Program-made: the position numbers and the translations under genes | In this document: piece after piece, positions 48,431 to 60,100 of the stretch | Position numbering within the stretch: position 1 is the first letter of the stretch | How the letters are laid out: each line of letters begins with the position of its first letter | Notes under the pieces: generated by a model | Databases searched by the model: none | Seen by the model: only the letters and a program-made list of their open reading frames with translations | What the model was told of the DNA's origin: nothing | Origin: Nemopilema nomurai | Taxonomy: Eukaryota; Cnidaria; Scyphozoa; Rhizostomeae; Rhizostomatidae | Length of the DNA: 64,000 nucleotides | NCBI GenBank assembly: GCA_003864495.1 | Contig: ML133498.1 | Location: 1,782,163-1,846,162, forward strand | Reading direction: 5' to 3'

Positions 48431-51400
48431 CCTAATTCTATAAATGAAATCAAATTCGATATTTACAATAATGCCTTTAGTGCTTTTTTGACTGACATAC
48501 CTTATTTGTGCTTCCCAGTTGTTATCTAATTTATGTCTTGCTGAAATCAAACTTTCAACTGAAATTATGAGCAGCATTGTCAGCCAGAATGACAGCAGAA
48601 CTGGAAACACAGAAACCAGTGCTGTAAAATTTTCCCGCGCTCTTGATCGCAGTGTCCTGTTTTCCAGTTGCTTGGCTTTCTGGTTTGTAAATATGATGAC
48701 CTTGATATATTAAACAGAGATTACATCTTAATGACAAAATATTTGAGTGTGAGATGCCAGTGGAGAAATATTTAATGCACAAAAATATAAACAGGAAAGT
48801 CTATCAAGCATTATAGCTTGTTATAGCTATTCATTACAGGCACTTTCAAATTTAAAATATTTAAATGACAATATTAACAAGCTCTGAAAATCGCAATTAA
48901 ACTCTTAGTTTTGAATAAATGGTACATTTAAAGGAGTGTAAAACCTACTTGATTGATAGCATTGGTACAATGTTTGGTAACTTGTCTCAGCAATCCAATA
49001 ATTTCCAGCTCCTTTTTTGGCAGATGCAAGATTTCTCTATGCTTATTAATTATTTTTCCTATATACCTCTGAACTATATCGTTTTCAAAGCTTATTTCAC
49101 AATCTTTCTCAAAAATGCCTCTAACAAAAGGCGAAGACATGTAAAGATTCGCAGTGTTAATGACTTCTGTACGAATTGTGTTATATTTGTCACTGTTCAG
49201 TTGGATATTCATTCTTTTGATAATTTTATCAACAATTTCAACATTGTCTAAAGCCGAAATTATTTCCCTGTTTAGTAAAGATATAGGGTGAAAAACTGAT
49301 CTGTAACCATCCATAACAAAACATAAGCTGCAGAGGAACTGGCTTCTGATTTTCAGCCCCTGCCTCCAAGGCAACAAGTACTTTAAACAGAAGCATAGTC
49401 CAATGCATATTAAATAGTTTGCAACAGCCCTGCCAATGACAGCAAAGTCATATTCTCCATGACTTAAATGATCCCTTAGTCTAGGGCCTTCTGGGAAGAA
49501 TAGGAGATCAAAAAGCATTTCAGTCAAGTTTGGTCCAATTTCTTTAAGGAGTTTGTTCCTTTCCTCCTTGCCAACATTTTCTGCAAGTATCTAAAATGAA
49601 AGAAAACAAAATGCTTCCAACTTTGTTTCTGGCCATTAGTTGTGGCAATGTACCAACAAAGGCTTTCCTCTATGTTAAAATACTTTTACCAGGATTGAAA
49701 ATAAAAATTTTATGATAGAAGGCCTTAAAAGACAAGACACTAAGGGTGTTAGAGAACCTTTACATGAGGTTCCATCATTTTCAAAACACCAGAGAACACA
49801 ATGTCATACATTTAAACACTGAATGCTTTGACCCATATTTCAAACTCCAATCATGAAACATGCTTATTGTAACAAACCAAGATAAGGTATTATGCACCCC
49901 TGAAACAATCAAGCTTTAATATTGGTGTACACATGCAGTGAAAGAACTATCATGTAATCAAACTACAAAAAATGTAACTTGATATCCTTTCCTAAGTAGT
50001 CTGTTTTGATATTTTGTCTTAGTCTTAACATGGTTTTAAAATTACTTTCAAAACACCCTTTGCTAAATCTGTTTGTGTCTCCCAATGCTATAAAGATCAA
50101 GAACCTTGATGTAGAAAAAAAATTATATCATACTTCATCAAAAGTGGTGAATAAGACATCTGATTCAGCAGTTAGAAGTCTTCCGGGACAATCATTGACA
50201 ACAACAAACAAACATCGCAAAGCATGTTCCAGTTGAGGGAGGAACAGAATAACTGCATCTGAATATCTGTCAAAAGTTTTGATGGTAGTTTACAAAAGAA
50301 GTTACCATTTAATGTGCTCCAGTGAATGGCAAAAACTTTCAATATGAAGATGAATGCTATCAAATGCAAACTTGAAAATTTTAGTATCTTCACTCATTCA
50401 AACTTGAAAATGAATGCTAACAAAATGTTTTGTCCTTTGATTTTTCTTTTGTAGGTCCAAAAATAATATATTCCTTTTTATTACAAAATTTAAGAATAAC
50501 ATGAATTAAAGCTGATTTACCTCTCCGAGAAAAACAACTCAAGAGACATTTTCCATGCCGGGAGCATTCCTGGTGGAATAAATGAGGTGGACTTGAATAC
50601 CTTCAGGATAAGATCCTTCTCATTTTTTATTACTGGAAACGTTTTCCAAACTAAGGTCATATTTGGCATCTTCAACTTTTTTCTGTTTCCTATGTTTATA
50701 AATTTATTCTTCTTCAAGATTTCCCCCAAAGAAGCAATAAGCTCAACCAAGATGTAACAGAACCTAAAATAGAAAAGTATTCACCATTCACAGGAATCTA
50801 AGGTAGAATGGAATCTCTAGTAGAAAAGGTGTCCTTTCTAATAATCAGTTTGTCTTGTTTATTGTGATTGTCTACCTAATAAAACTCACAATAACAGCAA
50901 TTAATAACATAGCATATGGCAGCAACACCACAATAAAAACCAACAGAAGCTTATGTTTTGTCACATCATATGCTTAGCCTTCAGAAAATGCATAGATAGA
51001 GACAAAGCATAGCTTCAGCCTTAAGTTATTGCTATTAGCATAAGTTACATTTTGTTTTTAATAAAAAGAATCCCTGTTTTTCATCTTGAGCCAATAACAT
51101 TTCTAAGTGATTATGTTTGCTTTTATCATTGAATGTTATAAGCAATATGAATAAAAAAGCAACTTTTTCAAACTCACTTTTCCTGAATCTCCCCCAACAT
51201 TGGGAAGCCATGCCATAAAACATTTCTCAAATTTAAACTAACAGGTGATCCCATGATTGTCTGCAAAACAGCAATTGGTGCTTTACCAAAAACCTCTAAC
51301 AGGCAATTTGTATTCAACAAGTCTCGTAGCAAAGATGGGCATTTCTTGATTGCAACTGAGCTGAACACATCACCCAAAGCTCTCTCAGTAATAACAGTCA

Positions 51401-52258
51401 GTTTGAGCAATGACAGCATGGCAAAGCTGCTAGAGTCAAGCAAGCAGTTGACAATGACAGATGAGGAACCAGTCCATTTTAATGATGAAACCAAAGCACC
51501 AAGTTTTTTCTTGTTGCACCATTGCTCACCAAGAAAGTTTCTCCTCTCAGCTGACTGCAAAAGATGTCTCATATTGCACACATAGAGTTGCTTTGTGGTG
51601 CTTGTCTTGGTATCTAAAAGAAAAGGGCTATTGTCAGGCTAGAGAGATTAAACATGTTTTTCTTACATTTCCAATTCTGACATAACCACACTAGTAAATT
51701 GCATAAATGAATGTAAGCAGGTTTTAAAAGTTTACTATAGAAAAGGGTATTGGATGCTGATTGGATTCCTGCAATTGCAGCAAACGGAGAGTGCCAATTT
51801 TCAAAGACATACAAATTAATTATTATTCATAAAAGTTTTCGATACGCTCCCAGCAACAACCCCATGACTTTTCAAAACATCTCCAACCATCCTCGTTTTG
51901 CACTACTGCAGGAATAGCTAGTCAGCGATTTAACGTATTACCCATCGACAGGAAATCATGGCATTATTAAATACAATCACATAAAATATAATTTGGTTCT
52001 TTTTCAGTTTCATCTGATGTGAACTGAGTGTAAGAAAGGTAAAGATGCCCACTAAGATAGATGTAGTTTTAGTAGGGCATCAAGTCTTAATTGTAGACTC
52101 TCACCGCCATCTCTATATATGTGGGTGCAAAAATCGGTTATATTGAAACTGCAGCCGCAGCACTGTTTTGTTATCCATGTCCTCCGATCAGAATTATTTG
52201 GTATGTCACATAACAAACAGAAGACGTGGGGAGACAGATAACTCACCCTTTCGTCCAT
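47845..52258 (-). CDS. ERMARD: endoplasmic reticulum membrane-associated RNA degradation protein (DUF4209)
   Basis: Seven minus-strand exons join in phase: 52258-52105, 51613-51178, 50763-50521, 50266-50134, 49590-48949, 48679-48501 and 47992-47845 (stop). The product is about 644 residues (human 678). Conserved blocks appear in family order: [12 protein letters not shown] then [20 protein letters not shown] at about 177-187, [10 protein letters not shown] in exon 4, and [12 protein letters not shown] at 357-368. The two His-Gly motifs are the DUF4209 signature. [12 protein letters not shown] precedes a membrane helix at about 557-578, and the tail reads [12 protein letters not shown]. The protein is a little-studied ER membrane protein whose human mutations are linked to brain heterotopia; its biochemistry is unclear. 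The last exon lies inside duplicated block B. The gene is tail-to-tail with the MUS81 remnant and head-to-head with adenylosuccinate synthetase. Confidence 0.93.
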
Positions 52259-54180
52259 CCCCCCTTCTATCTCCTCAAGCCTGAATTCAATACGAGGTAG
52301 TACCTTTTCGCGGGCCTCTCTTTTTGCGTTGCCAAGACCAACGTGTGAATGCCGAAGGCTTAGGACGACCTCTAGTTGAAACTGGTGACGGAAATTTTAG
52401 TACCCAAGGATCAAGATCAAGATTTTAGGATCAAGTTGTTCGATCCGACAGTAGCAAAAATGAGAATAATGATCTAAAGAGGGCCTTGGTGGGTAAGGCC
52501 AGAAAATGGGTGTGGTCAAGAACACACTGTTTTATAATCGATCGACATTTACTAATATTGCATGTATTGCACTAATGAATTGTTTGTTACAAAAGACCTT
52601 GAAATAGCGCATCAAAAAGAAAGTCTCCTGTCTGCACCAAGGAGCACTTTTTCAATATTTGGAGGGGGTCAGTCCACCAATGATTCCACCATAAGGTGAA
52701 AATCATTTGACAAATCTGTTAAAATCACATTCTCAATTTTTTATCGTTAAATTTTGCGTGAACCTTCAGAAGAACTGATACGATTCTACCCTAGGGAGTT
52801 TTCGACTAGAACTGCCCTTTGAGACATTTTTCAAGCATTCGGTGATCTCTTCCAATATTTTGAGTGTAGCGTTTGACCTTGAGTTTGAGTGGTGATTTTA
52901 ATCAAAAACCTAACCCAAAAATGTCTCTTTCTAGCAACGATGCAATCAACATCAACTAGTTCACTATAGGGTGCATGACTCCCCTGAACAGGAAATGGGG
53001 TCATATTCGCTAGTAATCATCACAGACGACAGCAAAGAGCATCATTTTTATAAAATACCATTGGCGTCATCTTGTCTCTTTTCAGAATATTTTTCATTGA
53101 AAGGGGTGGACTATTTTTATTGTTTTATGTGGATTGCTTCCAAATATTTGTTTGATTTTCAGTGCCGTCGGAACAGAATTCATAACGAGGGGTAGGGCGG
53201 GATTGCCCATTGTAGTCCTTCTCACTCAGTACACCGTGTTAAAGGAAACATACTGCAGTTTAACCATTATTGGGAGGGCTCTAGAAACCTCCAGCCCCCA
53301 AACCCCCACTCCTGACGGACCTGCTTTTATACCATTCGTTTTAAAGTAAGTGGCATTTGTTTGCAGAATTCTGGAGGGTTCGAAAACTGTCCTTCTTATA
53401 TAAACAGTGAGATCTATGAACTCCCTCCTGTTCTCAAAGGTAATTTGCAGACAATTTGGCACACATTTTAATGAACTGGTTCTCTTATTTTATCTCGTTG
53501 ATGCACAACTATGTTCGTCTTAAGAAAAAGAAGGAAATCAATCGAAAAATTGAAATGTTTCGGGTTTCTGAATTTTTCCAAGCTCATGTCTCTTATAATT
53601 TATTCATTCTTAATATTTTTCAATAGCGCCATGCACTTTCCGAAATTTTACTCTAAATTGTTTTGCACGTGACTGTTCTAACTTGAGTCCGAAGCATACT
53701 ATTCACCGCACGCACGTGGCTACTTGATAACAGGCTTAATCATTTCTTTAAAACGTATTTATAAAAGTGGTCGAAAACAATTCGGTGCCAACAGTAAAAG
53801 ATATTTTACAAATGATGAAAATTTATGAATTGTGTTTTTAAAATAAAATTATAGTTCGCGGCTCACTACACAAGGCATATTGGTCAAAACTTCTAAGAGC
53901 GTTTTTGTCATGACCCTCCTTATCTTGTTTGTTTATATCACATCCCTGTATCAACTTTACCCTGAATAAATAAGCTTTCGCATTTATTCTTTATACAAGT
54001 GAAATACCGTGAAATGTTGCGAAATACTTAATGCATGACATGAAAATCAATTGTCTTCTTTGTGGATTTTCCTCGTCGTTTGTCTGAAGTTGGCCACCCT
54101 TGAAAAGCCACAACTTGAAGTCGGCAGGGGACACGTGCACAAGAGCGCGAAAAGGTTCGTAGCGCGAACACACCTCAGGC
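52259..54180. promoter_or_regulatory. divergent intergenic region between ERMARD and ADSS
   Basis: Both flanking genes start here and run outward, so their promoters should lie within these 1.9 kb. I recognise no coding sequence. Open frames at 52971-53462 overlap each other on both strands with no family resemblance. The segment 53160-53340 is richer in G+C and C-runs and may be an old repeat. Confidence 0.45.
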
Positions 54181-57100
54181 ATGTTTCCCAAAAATAATTC
54201 ACCAAGCGATAGTGATACAAAAATAATAATCGGTGCACAATGGGGAGATGAAGGAAAAGGGAAGATTGTTGACCTGTTGGCCGAAGATGCTGACTTGGTT
54301 TGTCGAGGACAGGTAACGCGGCCTCATTGACTTGGCTAGGCCATTTCGTAAATCCTACATGTACCTAGCCAAATAATTGGGCGCTATTGCACTTTCGCAC
54401 CTCTCAGCAACCATACATCATATATATTATTACTATATACCAATCGATAGCTCTTGATTAGGCAATCAATATGGTATATAGTTTGAAACAATTTACCGCA
54501 ACGGGGGGCTGTATCCAATTAAAAATCTTCTTACGTTTCCCAGTTCCGCGGCTCCCCGTCCCCGAGACAACAACAACACCGTCCTCGGCAATATGACACA
54601 TCACTGAGTGGTGTCGTCGGCCTTTCTTCGGAATGTGCCGTTCCAGGGGGGATGCCTTCCGCATCGTTGCTTCGAAACTCGATCATTTGCTGTTAATTTT
54701 CCTATGGATTGCAGGGCGGCCGGAGCCAGGGGGCCGTTTTCGAAAAGAAATTGTGTGGACTTGCTACGCCAGATATTGTGGTAGCTAAGTAAAATAAACT
54801 AAATCTAGGCGTTGTTGGCGAAATATTCATTGAGCTTTCCATACATTTTTAGATAGTCATAATGCAAGAAGGCCAAGCTCTTGTCATGAACAACTAACTG
54901 TCAATGAGGCTGTCTGTTTTGCGAGTAAAATGTTCTAAGTATGTCTTTAGCAAGAGTGAATGGTCAACATCAGATCAAAGGAGGGTTAAAAACTTTGTTC
55001 GTTCATCAATGACGACTAAACAACTGCATGATTCTTTCGATACACAAAGAAAAGACTGATGAGATAAACCTAATCAACGTTGGAAACTAATTTTGCTATG
55101 GCAATGAGAAACATACCCATACCTTTGGCCGATTGCGGAAAGACGAAAAAACTGTGAAGTTTTTGAAAGTAATTTTATGGAGGCAAAAAAGTGTTTCATA
55201 TTCTGGGTTCAAATTTTAGACGTTTATAATAATGTTGTATGCATTATTGCATCAACGTCGATTCTTCGTTACAGGGGCGCTTTGGCCGGGAGAAAATGAT
55301 ATGGGCCCACCCCTCATCTCTAATCACAAACCACAGGTACGTACCTGGAAAGCATGCACCGACAAAAAATTGCAAAGATGCCAGTTTTTATCATCTATAA
55401 AGGCTCGTCGCTATTTTTATTTGGAGTGTATTTCCCTTTCTCTTTTTGGGTGTATATGTAAACAGAATGGCGGCCTACGAAATTGAACCAGGGGGGAGGG
55501 GGGGGGGGGGGGTTGGGGCTAGGAATCAAGTTTAGCAGCATAGGACGACCCACCATGGTTTTCACAGGTTACTAGGCTGCTAGCTAATCCATCCGTTAAA
55601 GTATTGTTTTATTTGCAAGTATCTAAATTATTTTCACAAAAAATTGTCCATGATTATTGTTATAGTAGTATAAATGCCACAGTTGGGGTATGCCCATGGC
55701 ACCGTCAACTACACTTTGAATTTCGTTGCCCCTTTAACAGAGGTAACAACAAACAGGGTCGAAAATAACAAGCAGGTTGGTAATTTTCGCATGCCTAGAA
55801 AATGAAATGTTGGGTGAATTGTGGATGCGTTTGACCGGGGCTTTAGACGTTCATGGATAAGTAAAATATTTCAGTCACCAAAACAGAAATCGACTTTGTA
55901 ATGGCAGTCAAATTGCTTAAACAATCATAATGTAGCTTCTCCTGTTATCTATAAACAACTGGTGACACATGCTTACAGTCGCAGGGAGAAAAATATTACG
56001 TTTTACACGTTTTACGTTTTAAATATTACGTTTTATAAGTTTTACATTTTGGTTGGGGATAGGGTTTTGAACGACCTTCAATTTAAATCAAAAATTGTGG
56101 ATTTTTAATTACATTAACCGTCAGAAAATTGTTTAAACGGTTGTGAGGAGGTACTTTTAAAAATTGCCGATCAAATAGCCAAATAGTTAGCAAACGAACC
56201 CATAATGCTGAAGGTAAAAGTGCAATCCATGATAAATCGCTTGGAAGTTGAATCACCTGAACAGAACATGAATCACCTTGCAACAGACCATGTCACAATG
56301 CGATCAACAACGATTACGAAACAGAACCTTAAGATCTCAAGCTAAATCTGCTACGCTATTTACAAGACATTTTTTAATCTAGGTTGAAGCCACGTTGACC
56401 CCAACCCAAGTTTCGTTTTTGCCGTGTAAAGCGACCCAACTTGGGCTCACCCCTGGTTTAGAACTGGGCTCACCACCCGAGAAGTGGGTTGAACCTATGT
56501 CGTCTCTCTCCCTCCCGGTCTGGCTCCGTGTTCTCTGCACGTTAAATAGGACAACTATGGCTCGGATCGTCCATAGAGGTTGAGCAACTGGTTTCTACAC
56601 ATGAAATGCTTTGTCATTACAATAGCAAAAAAAAACTTCTACCAAAAACGAGACACAAATATGCGTGCTGAGCAATATTTCTTATAATATTCTCAAAAAT
56701 GGATGATTCTGTACCTTGATATCATAAACGATGTTATTGTAAAAGAGTGTAGGCAAAATTGGAACAATTTTACTAGAAGGGGTAAAGCCGCCGAAAAAAC
56801 GTTCTACGCTGGGCACACCGCCTAAATGCAAACTTCGGCGAGAATATTTTCAAATTCACCAGGAAAAGTAAAATCTTTTGGCAGGCATCTGTCAGCTTTG
56901 CTTTCGTAGATTAATTGCATGGGCAAGAAGGTCCCGGACTTCTGTTGTTTCTTGCCCTTCCCAACCAATGGTACACTGGAAGCGCCTTTTTCATGGAGTG
57001 TATGATTTGAAGCACAAATATACGACAAAGGCGTCTGGTCAAAATTTTGTACCAATTCATCCGGTACCTGGTATCTCGCTTGCAAAATTTTCATTCTTTG

Positions 57101-60100
57101 CTGGAATTCGAGCTTTTTTTTCTTGCCGTTGTTGCCACCCTACCAGACATTGCGCGACCAATGACATCATTCTGTAGGGAATTTGACGTGCTCAATCTGC
57201 ATTTAACGAGGTGTACCCCTATCCTCGCGAAGCAGTGAACGATCATTTGCAAGAACTTACCTTTCGCTACACTAGAACTATATTAGTCACAGAGGCTGAC
57301 ACAGGGGCACCAAACGCAAAGCTGAAACAGTTTTTTCATCAGATCATTTGGCAGCAACGTTGGATGGTCAGCTTTTTTATTTCAATAACTATAACTTCAC
57401 TACTATTCTTCTTCTTCTGGCATTCTAAGTATGATTTTCTAAATCACATTTTGCCTTTTAATGTTGGGAAACTTTGTAAAAAACTTCACAATTGCTGCTT
57501 TGTTACCATTTAGAGCGGCATATTGGCCTATTTCTGCTCGTTGCTGTGCTGTGCTGCAGTATTTTTTCGTTTCCTTCTATTTTGTTCACTGTTGGGCTTG
57601 AGCTGTTTTATAACTTCTTCACTTTATCGGTCAGTTAAACCACGATGATTTATTTCACTTTTGTTTTAGATAACGAATCTACAGGGCTATTGGGTTTTCT
57701 TTCGAAATAGTTCAGCAAGGACATCATGTCTTTTTCAAATTGTCCGTCTCATGTTTATCTCAAGCCCACTTCCAAAGTGATTTTAGTTTTCTTCTTTTTA
57801 AAAATTTAAGCAATTTAATCCCCCTTTGTTATAACGCCTTCCCATCCCTGCATCACTTGAAACACATGAATTTTTTGCGTCCATGAAATAACTTTCAAAT
57901 GCTACACAGTTTTTTCGTTTGTGTCAATTGCTAAAATAAAACGGAACTAGTTTTCGCATACTTTCCGCAATCGGCCAAAGGTATGGGTATGTTTCTCATT
58001 GCCATAGCAAAATCAATTTCCAACGTTGATTAGGTTTATCTCATCAGTCTTTTCTTTGTGTATCGAAAGAATCATGCAGTTGTTTAGTCGGCTCAGCGCT
58101 TAGGTTAGGGGAACGAGAGCTTTTCTAAATATCTTTTGTTCTGATTGTTAAAATCTTCCTTGGCCCCTCCACTTTCCAACCTGCGTCGGACACCATGTTT
58201 GTTATGAACTCATCTGCAACAATGCTGTCCGAAATGTAGGAAATTATTGCAGAATTGGCTCAGTGTCATAACAGAGGTATCTGGGGCCCTAAGGTGAAAC
58301 AGAGATGCAGCCCCTATCAACAGACTGCACGAAATTCCAATCCAGCGCTGTAGTCGAGCATGTCACTTATGCAATACGGAAAAGTTACCCTAGTTAACTT
58401 CTAGAATTCGATAAAAGCAGGGGCGGATTTAAGAGGCAACGATTGTGTAATAGGATCATATGCCATTAATTAACATACATAATTATTATGCTAACCTCGA
58501 TTTCGTTTGTATATAACACTTAGCCTATTGCATAGTAATTCAGTCAGCGATTAACCTCAACACGAGTCGCTCGCTTTTTGTCTTCACTCTCAATTAGTTG
58601 ATTACTCGAAGTGACAAGGGTTTTAGAGGAAGTCTAACCCCTGTTACAATTGGGGGGGGGGGGGGTTGGTGTAAGTTATGATCAGGTTTTAGTATCTTCA
58701 GGTGCCTAAATAATAGAAACGCCCATTTTTGAATTTCTCTGGATAACTTTAATTTTTACATAAACTTTAATTTCTTTCTGTAGCATAAACTTTCAGCTGC
58801 AAATAGTTACAATATTCAATTATACAAAAACAGAATCAATTTTGCTTGAGTTCCAGTTCCAATACCTTTGAGGCTTCGCAGACTGTCTTTGGCTTTGTCT
58901 TCATTATATCATTTCTCATGTCTCTGATGTCAAGAAAAAGAAGGTGAGCATCTTTGAGATCGTCGGGAAACATTTGACAGAGGAGAATGCAGTCATTTTT
59001 GTAGCTTTATGAAGCAGTTTCGGATGGAGGCATCTGAGATGACCAAAGGACTCATTCAATGCTTTCTCGATTTCTCTGTACTCTCTTGTGAGCCTGTCAA
59101 TGACTCACGGTAATGATCTTGGGAGAGTGGAAAATTGCAATACCTACAATGCCTGCCAAAAGTCCTTGGAACACCTCAGTATTTTCTCTGGTTTTTGCAT
59201 TTTTCATTTCTTTGACACGCCACAAGCTGTTAATCCCCTTCCTCCCTCCTAAAACGATGTTGGTAACAAAGTATAGCATCTAGTCAATCTGGGGGAAAAG
59301 TTTGGTGTAAAATTGACGCTTCGTTTAGCAGCAACACAACATTGTTCGAAGGGGGGGGGGGGGATGAGTGAACGCGAGTCAAAGAATTGTCGTCGTAAGT
59401 GTGCCAACAATTTTGGCAGGCATTGTAATTCTCATCAAACCTTGCTGGAACCCTGGCCTGTATCGCTTTGCATACTCTGCTTTTTGAGTTTTTCCATATC
59501 TATGACAATGAGCAAGGGCTATATCTATAACTCCATCAATTGTTTCTCATCTCTTCGAATGCTTTTGAGTATCTCACTATTTTGCCTTATTAAGTCAATA
59601 CCATTCACTAGGTCAAATTCGGTCTCTTGCACTTTCATCACCTCTTGTTCCAATGCAAGCATGATATTCTTGAACAAAGTTAAACTTGATGTTAATTCAA
59701 ATGACTTCGATTTTTCAAAAAGATAATTCACGCTAAGGCGTGCATCACGATAGCATTTCTTCAAGCAGATGAATTAAACGTTCATGGCATGACCAAATGT
59801 TTGCGACAGGCTTTTTGAAGCTTACGTTCAGAAATAGAACATTCCTTTGCAGACTTTCAGAAAGCTTTGCTTGAGCACCTCTATAGGCACTAGACATGGA
59901 TGCAGTGGTCATAACAGGTCACTTGTTGGTAAATTTAGCTCTTTGGTGCACTGAATGACCAGCTTGGCTAAGCCATCCCCACACTTGTCTGACTGTTGTC
60001 ATCTTCGATTTCAAGTAGTTTATTATATTGAAAGAAAGACTAGAATTGACTGGACAAGAGGATAAATATGGAAGAAACTGGCATCATTTCATCACTACTG

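Noticed and set aside
56878..57238. Plus-strand cysteine-rich frames
   Set aside because: They are antisense shadows of the pogo-like transposase remnant.
59313..59726. 137-residue plus-strand open frame
   Set aside because: It is the antisense of the hAT transposase remnant read on the minus strand.
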